From NCBI GenBank assembly GCA_963732595.1, contig CAVSZZ010000001.1:310001-374000 (forward strand): a stretch of 64,000 nucleotides of DNA, read 5' to 3'. This stretch comes from JAFGXF01 sp963732595 (GTDB lineage: Bacteria; Chloroflexota; Anaerolineae; Anaerolineales; Anaerolineaceae). This document shows positions 46,274 through 56,901 of the stretch, piece after piece. The position numbers and the translations under genes were made by a program. Positions within the stretch are counted from its first letter, which is position 1; the number at the start of each line of letters is the position of its first letter. The notes beneath the pieces were generated by a model, which did no database searches, was not told where the DNA came from, and saw nothing but the letters and a program-made list of their open reading frames with translations.

Positions 46274-49200
46274 ATGAGTACAACACAATTCTGGTCACGC
46301 TTTACCCACACCGCGGGGGTGCCGTTGCGGTTGATGGTTATCGTTTCGATGCTGATCTCGGCACTGATGCTGCCAATGGGCACTGTGAGCGCCGTGTCCA
46401 GCAACCGCGTGATGTGTGAGAATGATGCCAGCCTGGTGGGCTGCTGGCGCATGGAGGAAGGCAGTGGAACCTCCTTTCAGGACGGTGGGGGGGAAATTCC
46501 ACCTAATGTTAATGATGGCACATTGACTCATAGCACCGTTTGGGGAACTGGAAATAATAGTAATTATGCGCTTCTTCTAAATCAAGGAACCACGACGAAC
46601 CAATACGGAAGGGTACTGAATCAGGCAAGTTTAAATATATCTGGCAATATTACTTTAGCTGCTTGGATAAAAACCACAGTTACAACCAATACAACTCAAT
46701 ACATTATAAAAAAATCCAATGGTAGCACGGGTAATAGTGCTGGATATGAGCTCAGTCTCGCAAGCACTGGAAAAGTATTTTTTCGATTTTTCAGTGCAGG
46801 TAATGTTATTAATCGAGTAGATTCTTCAGACAATTATCCGCTTACTAGTACATGGATACATGTCGCAGGAACCTTTGATGGCGCGACAATGAGAATCTAT
46901 ATTAATGGAATCGAGAAGGGCACTCTGGCTACTACCAACCCAATCGGAGTAAATGCTCTTAACCTTGGAATTGGTTCTCAGCCTGACGGAACAACCAGTA
47001 ATTTTAAAGGTCAGATAGATGATGTCAGAATTTATAACAGAGCTTTGAATGCGACCGAGATTGGACAATTGTTTAATGGCACATCTCCCTTCAATGGTGA
47101 TACCACCGCTCCTGACGCACCGACAGGACTAAATGCAATTCCGGGCGACACCACGGTTTCGCTCACCTGGGACAACCTGGCTCTCCCGCACGACGTCAAA
47201 GGTTGGAATGTCTATCGCAGTGAAACCTCGCCGGTCGATACGGGTACGCCGCTTGATTATGTCACCACCGAATCCTATAACGATATCGGCCTGGATAATG
47301 GAACCACTTACTATTACACCATCAAGGCAGTGGATACCTCCGATTATCTGTCTGATCCGGCCACCGAAACCAGCGCAACGCCGTTTGGTAACGTAGCCCC
47401 GATCGTGACGGATATTCCCGATCAGACGATCACCGAGGGGGATAGCTTTGCCACCATCATTCTGGATGATTACGTATCGGATGTCGACAACACCGACGAG
47501 GAGATGATCTGGACCTACACCGGCGAATCTGAGCTCACCGTGAGCATCGTTGACCGCGTCGCCACCATCACACCGCCGGATGCTGACTGGAACGGTTCTG
47601 AGACGATCACCTTCAGGGCCACCGATCCCGGTGCTCTCTGGGATGAAGATGCTGCCAGCCTTTACAGTCACCGGGGTGAACGACGCACCGGTATGCGTGG
47701 ATGTGACCCTCATCACCCTGGAAGACACACCCGGCGAGACCGCTCCTTCCTGCACTGACGCAGATCCGGGTGATACGTTGACCTACACCATCGTTGACCA
47801 GGGTACCGACGGAGATGCTTCCGTGGTCGCTGGCAATCTGCATTATGCACCCGACCCTGGTTTTATCGGTCCCGATAGCTTCACTTATAAAGCCAACGAC
47901 ACGCAAGTCGACAGCAATACCGCGAATGTGGCTGTGACCGTCACTGCGGTGGACGACCCACCTGAGGTGACGAATCCCGGCGCGCAATCCAATGCCGAAG
48001 GGGATGTCATTTCCCTCCAGATCGCAGCGACAGACGGGGACAGTCCGGTACTGGCTTACAGCGCTTTGAACCTGCCCGAGGGATTGAGCATTGATCCCGT
48101 CAGCGGTCTGATCAGCGGCACCATCTCCTTCCATGCCGCAGCCAATAGCCCTCATTCCTCCTCCGTCACCGTCACGGATGCGACCACGCCGGTCACCGTG
48201 AACTTCACCTGGACAGTCTCCCAGACAGCTTTCGGTGCATGCGCCGCAGAAACTGGTTTGGTTGGCTGCTGGCAGATGGAGGAAGGCAGCGGGACTGCCA
48301 TCTACGATGGATCACCCGCCGGTAATGATGGAACGACAGCGGGTGGACCGACCTGGGTGACCGGAAAAACCGGTGACTATGCATTATCTTTGGATGGCAC
48401 GACGCAATCCGCCAGCGTACCGGATGATGACAGCCTGGACCTGACAACTGCCTTCACAATCGCAGGCTGGATCAAACCCGGAAGATCTCTGACCCAGGAT
48501 CTGTTCAAAAAAGCAGATATGGGACTCACGGATGGTTATGAAGTCGGTTTGTCGACTGCCACAAAAGTGCTTTTCCGGATCAATCAGGATTCCAATGGGG
48601 ATGCTTACCGTATCAATTCAACCACCTCCTATCCCACCGACGGGATTACCTGGATGCACGTGGTAGCGACGTATTCGGATGGAACGATGAAGTTGTACAT
48701 CAACGGTGTTCAGGAGGGTGGTGATCTCGCTGCGCCAGCCCCGGCTATCAATGGTTTGCCATTTACGCTCGGAACTCAGGCAACCGCTCCTCGATATTAC
48801 CAGGGCGCGATGGATGATGTCCGCTTGTACGATCGAGCCCTCAGCACGGACGAAATACGTCTGCTGGCCGGGTTGAATGTCGCACCGGTTGTGTCAGACA
48901 TCCCGGACCAGACCATCGAAGAAGGGTCCATCTTTGCCACCATCAATCTGGATGTTTACGTTTCGGATGCCAACCACTCTGACACGGAGATGTCCTGGTC
49001 CTACTCCGGCAATTCAGACCTCACGGTCACGATCGTCGACCGGGTGGCCACCATCACAACCCCCAATGCTGACTGGAACGGTACAGAGACCATCACCTTC
49101 AGGGCGACAGATCCCGGAACCCTGTGGGATGAAGATGGAGCCACCTTCACGGTCACCGGGGTGAACGACCCACCTGTCGTGACGGATATCCCTGACCAGG

Positions 49201-51221
49201 TCATCGCCGAGGGAGCCAGTTTCACCACCATCTCCCTGGATGATTACGTTTCGGATGATGACGACAGCGATGCGTCCTTGATCTGGTCCTATTCCGGCAA
49301 TACGGAACTGATGGTCAATATCGTCGACCGGGTGGTCACCATCACGATCCCTGATGTTGACTGGAACGGTTCGGAAGTAATCACCTTCAAGGCGACCGAT
49401 TCCGAAGAACTCTGGGATGACGACCCTGCCACCTTTACGGTCACCGGGGAGAACGATGGACCAGTCGTTTCGGACATCCCCGACCAGACCATCGCCGAGG
49501 GAGCCAGTTTTACCACAATCACCCTGGATGACTTCGTTTCGGATATCGACAACACCGATGAGGAGATCGTCTGGACCTACTCCGGGAACATAGACCTCAC
49601 GGTCAATATCGTCAACCGGGTGGCCACCATCTCGACACCCGATGCTGACTGGAACGGTTCGGAAGCGATCACCTTCAAGGCCACCGATCCTGGAACCATG
49701 TGGGATGAAGATGCGGCCACCTTTACGGTCGACCCGGTGAACGATGCACCGGTCGTGACAGATATCCCTGACCAGGTCATCGCCGAGGGATCCAGTTTCA
49801 CCACCATCTCCCTGGATGATTATGTCTCGGATGTTGACGACAGCGATGCGTCCTTGATCTGGTCCTATTCCGGCAACATAGACCTGACAGTCAATATTGT
49901 CGCCCGGGTGGCCACCATCACGACGCCCGATGCTGACTGGAACGGTTCGGAAACCATCACCTTCAAGGCAACCGATTCCGAAGAACTCTGGGATGACGAC
50001 CCTGCCACCTTTACGGTCACCGGCGAGAACGACGGACCGGTCGTATCGGACATCCCCGACCAGACCATCGCCGAGGGAGCCAGTTTTACCACAATCACCC
50101 TGGATGACTTCGTTTCGGATATCGACAACACTGATGAGGAGATCGTCTGGACCTACTCCGGGAACATAGACCTCACGGTCACGATCGTCAACCGGGTGGC
50201 CACCATCTTGACACCCGATGCTGACTGGAACGGTTCGGAAGCGATCACCTTCAAGGCCACCGATCCTGGAACCCTGTGGGATGAAGATGGAGCCACCTTC
50301 GCCGTCACCCCGGTGAACGATGCACCGGTCGTGACAGATATCCCCGACCAGGTCATCGCCGAGGGATCCAGTTTCACCACCATCTCCCTGGATGAGTATG
50401 TCTCGGATGTTGACGACAGCGATGCGTCCTTGATCTGGTCCTATTCCGGCAACATAGACCTGACAGTCAATATTGTCGCCCGGGTGGCCACCATCACGAC
50501 GCCCGATGCTGACTGGAACGGTTCGGAAACCATCACCTTCAGGGCGACCGATCCCGGTTTTCTCTTTGACGAAGATGCTGCCACCTTCACCGTCACCGGG
50601 GAGAACGATGCCCCGGTGTTGGACCCAATCGGATCCATGGATACTGATGAAATGGTTCCATTGGCGTTCACAGCCACAGCCACGGATATTGACCTGCCTG
50701 CCGATACCCTGACCTACAGCCTGGCGGCCGGAACCGCTGGCTCTATACCGGACGGCGCAGGCATCGTTTTGACCAGTGGTGACTTCAGTTGGACCCCGAC
50801 GGAAGCACAGGGTCCGGATACCTACACCTTCGATGTCTGTGTGAGTGACGGGTCCTTATCGGATTGTGAGACCATCACCGTCACCGTCAGCGAAGTGGCC
50901 ACCTCTCCCACTGCTGTCCCGGATGCCTACGACGTCATTCTGAACGGCACCCTGATAGTGACTGCGCCCGGTGTGCTCGCGAACGACAGCGATGCGGATA
51001 TTCCCGCCGACAGCCTCACAGCAGTCCTGGACACCTCTACTGCGCACGGTCATCTGGACTTGAATGCGGATGGTTCGTTTGCTTATACGCCGGATGCGAT
51101 GTGGTCTGGAAATGATACCTTCACCTACAAGGTGTACGATGGCAGCAATTACAGCGAGGTTGTAACCGTCACCATCACAGTAAAACTGATGAAATACTAT
51201 ATGCCGATAATCATAAATTAA
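46274..51221 (+). CDS. Giant secreted surface protein with LamG, FN3 and tandem cadherin-like repeats, apparent frameshift
   Basis: First gene of the surface-protein operon. A signal peptide (about residues 15-42, ending near VSAVSS) is followed by a LamG domain, an FN3 domain, one DIPDQ-type repeat, a VCBS/Ig-like domain, a putative Ig domain (LAYSALNLPEGLSIDP), a second LamG (GWIKPG), six 96-residue repeats and the C-terminal module shared by all four genes of this operon. The protein ends KYYMPIIIN. One extra base near 47658 breaks the frame; without it ATFTVTGVNDAP is restored, as in other repeats, giving about 1648 residues. The first LamG (46500-47060) is distinctly AT-rich. Adhesion or glycan binding is the probable role. 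GGAGGA precedes the ATG. Confidence 0.85.
48888..50615 (+). repeat. Six tandem 288-bp repeats coding for 96-residue cadherin-like units
   Basis: Units begin with codons for VxDIPDQ at 48888, 49176, 49464, 49752, 50040 and 50328; the period is exactly 288 bases throughout. Units alternate in type: those at 49176, 49752 and 50328 carry the YVSDxDDSDASLIWSYSG form, those at 49464 and 50040 the FVSDIDNTDEEIVWTYSG form. The 576-bp pair is nearly identical in successive copies, which points to a recent duplication of a two-unit block. Confidence 0.93.
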
Positions 51222-51236
51222 AGAATGAATTAAAGA

Positions 51237-53625
51237 ATGGACATGAAAACACCCAAGGTAATTCTCGCGATACTCATCACAGCCAGCATGTTCATGACCA
51301 ATGGTTCGTTGGCTAAGGCAGTAACGCCTTCGCTGTCAAGGTTTCATGGAACAGTCAAGGTCAATGGAAGCAATGTACCGGTTGGCACCCCCATTTCAGC
51401 CTGGATCGACGGCATCCGGTATGCGTCTGGGACGACGACGCTTGCTGCCGGGAACACCATATACGATCTGGCTGTCCCTAAAAATCCGCCAGGTGCGGCC
51501 AGTATGAGCCCTAGTAAAGAAGGAGATACGGTCAACTTCCATGTCGGGGATCTAATCGCCAGCCAGACAGGCGTGTGGCATAGTGCTACCGATGTCGTTC
51601 TGGATCTGACCGCAATCCACGTTCCGACCAGCCTCACCTGCACGACCCTGGTTTCAAAACCAACCACCGCAACCACCGGCGAAAAACCGCAATCCAAAGT
51701 CTGGACCTACGCTGGTTCCTGGTTTGCGGTCTTCCCAACCAGCACGGGTGCCAGCTCATCTGGCACCTGGGTCTGGAGGCTGACCGGCACCACCTGGACA
51801 GAGGTGTTGAAACTATCCACGCAGACCGACACGCACGCCGATGTCCTGGTGGATGGACCGCTGGCGCATATCCTGCTTTGGGCAAACGGTAACACCCAGT
51901 TCGCCTCGATCGAGTATGTGGGTGGCACTTATCAGCCATGGGCAGACCGGACGACATTGGTCAACATCCCTCTGCCCGGCAGTGAAACTGCCACCATAGC
52001 CCTGGATTCAAGCGCTGAGATGTGGCTGGCCACCCGCTCCTCTGGCGATGAGATCGTTGTCTATCACAGCCCCCCCCCTTACAGCACCTGGGATGGACCG
52101 GTCGTTCTGGAAAGTGGTGTATGGGCTGATGATGATATTGAAGTGATCACCGCCCTTCCCAACGGAACCGTTGGGGTTTTCTGGAGCAATCAGATCAAGA
52201 AACGATTCGGTTTCCGCACCCATGTGGATGGGGAACCTGCGGCGAACTGGAGCGTCAATGAAGTCCCGGCATCCCAATCTGCGCTTCCTGTCGGCGCAGG
52301 CATGGCGGATGACCACATGAATGTAGCCGTCGCCTCCGACAGCACGCTGTATGTGGCTATTAAAACCAGTTACGATAATGGCGTAGATCCAAAAATGGCG
52401 TTGTTGGTCCGCCGGTCGGATGGCACCTGGGATGACCTGTACGCTGTCGATACTTCTGGCACCCGTCCGTTGGTCCTGTTGGATGAAACCGATGGTGCAT
52501 TATCCTTTATCTATACCGCTGCAGAAGGCAACAACTCGATCGTTTACCAGCAAAGCTCCACGCTGGGCATTGCCTTTGAAGGTCCTCCCCCGAAGGTACT
52601 CCGCGCCGGAAGCTTTAATGATGTTTCCAGCATGAAATCCAATATCGAAAATGGATTCGTCGTCATATATTCCAACGGTACGTCTGTCGACGGTCAATAT
52701 TGTTCAAAGTTATATGATGCTCCGGTCGTAACCAATATCCCCAACCAGACCATCGCAGAGGGTGCCAGTTTTGCAGCCATCAACCTGGATGACTACGTGT
52801 CAGATGTTGACAACACCGACGAACAGATGATCTGGACCTACACCGGCGAATCAGCGCTTACCGTGAGCCATCGTTGACCGTGTCGCCACCATCACAATAC
52901 CCGATGAGGAATGGAACGGGACAGAGACGATCACCTTCCGGGCTACCGATCCCGGCGCTCACTGGGATGAGGACGCGGTCACCTTTACGGTCACCGCGGT
53001 GAATGATCCACCGGTTTTGAGCCCGATCGGTCCATGGATCACGGATGAGCTCTTTCCATTGGAGTTCACCGCCACAGCCACGGATGTTGACCTGCCAGCC
53101 GACCCGCTGAGCTACAACCTGGCCGACGGAAGCGTTGGCTCGGTGCCGGCAGGAGCAGTCATCAATTCGACCAGTGGTGACTTCAACTGGACCCCAACGG
53201 AAGCTCAGGGACCGGGAAGCTACACTTTCGATGTGTGTGTGAGTGATGGATCCTCATCCGATTGCGAGACCATCAGCGTGGAGGTCAGGGAAGTGGTTAC
53301 CGCTCCGGTCGGCCTCCCGGATGCCTATGACGTGATGGTGAACGACATACTTGATGTATCAGCGCCTGGCCTACTCGCGAACGACAGCGATGCGGATATT
53401 CCCGCTGACACCCTCACAGTAGCCGACCCCGGCCATATCTTTACCGGGCACGGTGAGCTGATCTTAAGAGCGGATGGTTCATTTTTGTATGTTCCGAATT
53501 CTAAATGGTATGGCGTTGATACCTTTACTTACAGGGTGTATGATGGAATCAACTTCAGCAATCTGGTAACTGTCACCATCACGGTGAAACCATTGAAGTT
53601 CTTTTTACCGATGATCCTAAAATAG
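51237..53625 (+). CDS. Secreted surface protein with propeller-like domain and cadherin-like C-terminus, apparent frameshift
   Basis: Second gene, 16 bases after the first. A signal peptide (MKTPKVILAILITASMF) leads to a domain of about 400 residues with recurring short motifs (PQSKVWTYAGSWFAVFPTS, ADDHMNVAVASDSTLYVAI) that looks like a sialidase-style beta-propeller. One DIPDQ-type repeat and the common C-terminal module follow, ending KFFLPMILK. The frame breaks at AGCCATCG near 52868. The homologous place in the first gene (47540-47552) reads AGCATCG, so one C is extra here. Corrected length is about 795 residues. Either ATG (51237 or 51243) may be used; paralogs favour 51243. No strong ribosome site is seen. 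Confidence 0.82.
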
Positions 53626-53634
53626 ATAGTGGCC

Positions 53635-56600
53635 ATGAAAACATTCAGGACAGTTCTCGTTTGGTTAACCGTAACCAGCCTGCTCATAACCGATTTTACG
53701 GCAGCTCAGGCACTACGGCCTTTACCGTCCGGTTTTCATGGCACTTTCAATGAAAATGGAAGCAATGTGCCGGTTAATTCCGCCATCACCTCCAGGATCA
53801 ACGATGCCCGGGACAGTCAGCTGGATCTGTCAACATCCATTGTTCCGACAGGCTTCACCTGCACCACGCTGGATTCAAAACCAACCACGACAACCACCGG
53901 CGAAAAACCACAATCCAAGGTTTGGACCTACGCAGGCTCCTGGTATGCAGTCTTCCCGACCAGTGCGGCGGGGGCCAGCTCGGCGGGCACCTGGGTCTGG
54001 AGGCTGGCCGGCACCACCTGGACCGAAGTGGTGAAACTATCCACGCGGACCGACACACACGCGGATGTTCTGGTGGATGGATCGCTGGCCCATATCCTGC
54101 TTGTGTCGGATAGTGTCACCCAATTATCTTCGATCGAATCTGTGGGTGGCACCTACCAGCTCTGGGCGACTCGCAGTACTCTGGTTACGATCCCCCCGCC
54201 TGTCAATGAAACGGCCACCATCGCGCTGGATTCAACCGGTGTGATGTGGCTGGCCACCCGCAGTTCCCGAAAAATTGTTGTCCTTCACAGCGTTTCTCCT
54301 TACAGCACCTGGAATGGACCCATTGAATTGGAAACCGATGTGCTTGGTGATGATATTGAAGTGATCACCGCCCTTCCCAACGGGACCGTGGGTGTTTTCT
54401 GGAGTAATCAGAATGCGAGGCGATTCGGTTTCCGCACCCATATGGATGGGGAACCTGCGGCGAACTGGAGTGTCAATGAAGTTCCGGCGTCCCAATCCGC
54501 GTTAACTGTCGGTTCGGGGATGGCGGATGACCATATGAACGTGGCCGTCGCCTCCGACAGCACGCTCTACGTGGCCATCAAAACCAGTTACGATGACAGC
54601 GACTACCCTAAAATGGCCTTGCTGGTTCGCCGGCCGGATGGCACTTGGGATGATCTGTACCCGGTAGACAATACCGGCACCCGTCCGCTTGTGTTACTGG
54701 ATGAGAATAATGATTCTCTAACTTTTATCTATACCTCTTCAGAAGGCAGCAACTCGATCGCTTACCGACAATCCTCCACCCATGGCATCGCCTTTGATGG
54801 TCGAAAAACACTTCGCTCCGGCAGCTTCAACGATGTTTCAAGTATGAAATCCAACATCGAAGACGGTTTCGTGGTCATCTATTCCAGCAGCACTTCGCTC
54901 GCCGGTCAACTGTGTATAATGGAAACCGGGGTGAGCGCCGATCTGGCGATATCCATGACAGGCGGTGTTTCAGAGGTCCTGACCGGTGACAGTCTCACTA
55001 TTACGATCACAGCTGCAAATAATGGCCCGGATGATGTCGTCAACGCGATTGTGGCAGGTACCATGGCTGCAGGATTGAACGCCATCTCATGGACGTGCAC
55101 AGGAGCGGGCGGTGGAACATGCACAGCCAGCGGGTCGGGCAACGTTACTGACACCGTTAACCTGCCGGCAGGCGCAACTGTCACCTATACAGTTCAAGCT
55201 GAGGTGGCCCTGGGTATTGGTGGTCGCCTGACGAACACTGCCATCATCACGGTCCCGATTGGAACGACCGACCCCACGCCCGATAATAACAGCTCGTCTT
55301 ATACCTACTTCCTGTCAGGCAACCTGTCTTGTGAGACGGATCCAACGCTGGTCGGCTGCTGGCAGATGGAAGAGAACGGCGGCACGGTACTGCTGGATGG
55401 TTCCAGCTATGCAAACAACGCGGTCTTATATGGTGGACCCACCTGGGTAACCGGGATCGGCGGCAGTTATGCGATCGATCTCAACGGCACCTCCCAGTAC
55501 GCGCTGGTCCCGGATCATGCCTCGCTTGACATTGCCGACCAGATCACCATCCTGGCCTGGATCCGGCCGGAACAGTATGCCACCCAGGACCTGATCAAGA
55601 AAGCGATACTGGGATCTGTCAATGGGTTTGAGCTATCCCTGGCGACAACGAAAAGCGATGCGTCTTCCCAGAGAGCATTCTTCCGCATCAATCAGGCATC
55701 CAACGGCGACACCTATCGCATCAACGCCACAACCATGTATCCGATCGATGGCACCTGGATGCATGTGGCGGCCACCTATGACGGAATCACGATGCGTTTG
55801 TATATCAACGGCGTTCAGGAAGCCAATCTCACCCTGCCTGCCGGGACAACCATTGCATTAAATAATGTCCCATTGAGCATTGGCGCACAGAGTACACCAT
55901 CCCGATACTTCAAGGGATGGATGGATGATGCACGGGTCTACCACCGTGCGCTCAGCCCGGCAGAAATTCAAACCATTATCAATCCTCCGCCGGTATCGAC
56001 GGATGACGCCTATGGCACGCCAGAAGATACCTTGCTGACCGTTCCAGCCCCGGGAGTCCTGTCCAATGATACCGACCCCGACCTGGATCCCCTGACCGCG
56101 ATCAAGGTCACCGATCCAGCTCATGGCATCCTGACACTGAACCCGGATGGCTCATTCACTTATGAACCGGAAGCCAATTGGAGCGGTTCCGACAGCTTCA
56201 CCTACAAAGCCAACGACACGCAAGCCGACAGCAATACAGCCACTGCAAGGGTCACGGTCAGTGCGGTGAACGATGCACCGGTGTTGGGACCGATCGGTCC
56301 CAGGGGCACGGCTGAAATGGTTCCACTGTTGTTCACAGCCACAGCCACGGATGTGGACATGCCTGCGGATCCCCTGAGCTACAGCCTGTCAGACGGCACC
56401 GCTGGCTCGGTACCGGAAGGCGCAGAGATCGGTTCAACCAGCGGCGACTTCAGCTGGACCCCATCGGAAGCGCAGGGACCAGGATCTTATCTGTTCGATG
56501 TGTGTGTGAGTGACAGGTCCTTATCGGATTGCGAGACCATCAACGTGATGGTCAGCGAATTGGACACCGCTCCTGTCGCTGTTCCGGATGTCTACGAGGT

Positions 56601-56889
56601 CATGGTGAATGGCATCCTGGTGGTGGCTGCGCCCGGCGTTCTTGCAAACGACAGCGATATGGATATTCCCGCAGATACCCTCACTGCCGTTTTGGACACC
56701 TCCACCGCACACGGATCCCTGAGCTTGAACGCGGATGGTTCGTTTACGTATAAGCCGGATGTCCTGTGGGCGGGAATGGATACCTTCACTTACAGGGTAT
56801 CTGATGGAACCAGCACCAGCGAGGTGGTATCCGTCACCATCACCGTAAAGTTGTTGAAGTTCTATTTACTGATAATCTCCAAAGAATAG
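53635..56889 (+). CDS. Secreted surface protein: propeller-like domain, DUF11, LamG, cadherin-like modules
   Basis: Third gene of the operon; uninterrupted, 1084 residues from the ATG at 53635 (a GTG two codons earlier is possible). After the signal peptide (ending near TAAQA) comes the same propeller-like domain as in the second gene. A DUF11-type domain (ADLAISMTGGVSEVLTGDSL), a LamG domain (GCWQMEENGGTVLLDGSS), a VCBS/Ig-like domain (GVLSNDTDPDLDPL) and the shared C-terminal module follow, ending KFYLLIISKE. The LamG and VCBS parts are nearly identical in DNA to those of the fourth gene, so modules were copied between neighbours. Likely a cell-surface binding protein. Confidence 0.87.
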   Translation: MKTFRTVLVWLTVTSLLITDFTAAQALRPLPSGFHGTFNENGSNVPVNSAITSRINDARDSQLDLSTSIVPTGFTCTTLDSKPTTTTTGEKPQSKVWTYAGSWYAVFPTSAAGASSAGTWVWRLAGTTWTEVVKLSTRTDTHADVLVDGSLAHILLVSDSVTQLSSIESVGGTYQLWATRSTLVTIPPPVNETATIALDSTGVMWLATRSSRKIVVLHSVSPYSTWNGPIELETDVLGDDIEVITALPNGTVGVFWSNQNARRFGFRTHMDGEPAANWSVNEVPASQSALTVGSGMADDHMNVAVASDSTLYVAIKTSYDDSDYPKMALLVRRPDGTWDDLYPVDNTGTRPLVLLDENNDSLTFIYTSSEGSNSIAYRQSSTHGIAFDGRKTLRSGSFNDVSSMKSNIEDGFVVIYSSSTSLAGQLCIMETGVSADLAISMTGGVSEVLTGDSLTITITAANNGPDDVVNAIVAGTMAAGLNAISWTCTGAGGGTCTASGSGNVTDTVNLPAGATVTYTVQAEVALGIGGRLTNTAIITVPIGTTDPTPDNNSSSYTYFLSGNLSCETDPTLVGCWQMEENGGTVLLDGSSYANNAVLYGGPTWVTGIGGSYAIDLNGTSQYALVPDHASLDIADQITILAWIRPEQYATQDLIKKAILGSVNGFELSLATTKSDASSQRAFFRINQASNGDTYRINATTMYPIDGTWMHVAATYDGITMRLYINGVQEANLTLPAGTTIALNNVPLSIGAQSTPSRYFKGWMDDARVYHRALSPAEIQTIINPPPVSTDDAYGTPEDTLLTVPAPGVLSNDTDPDLDPLTAIKVTDPAHGILTLNPDGSFTYEPEANWSGSDSFTYKANDTQADSNTATARVTVSAVNDAPVLGPIGPRGTAEMVPLLFTATATDVDMPADPLSYSLSDGTAGSVPEGAEIGSTSGDFSWTPSEAQGPGSYLFDVCVSDRSLSDCETINVMVSELDTAPVAVPDVYEVMVNGILVVAAPGVLANDSDMDIPADTLTAVLDTSTAHGSLSLNADGSFTYKPDVLWAGMDTFTYRVSDGTSTSEVVSVTITVKLLKFYLLIISKE

Positions 56890-56901
56890 TAAAGAGTGAC
56901 C

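Noticed and set aside
48888..50615. Tandem repeats as a CRISPR array
   Set aside because: Units are 288 bp, coding and in frame, without spacer structure.
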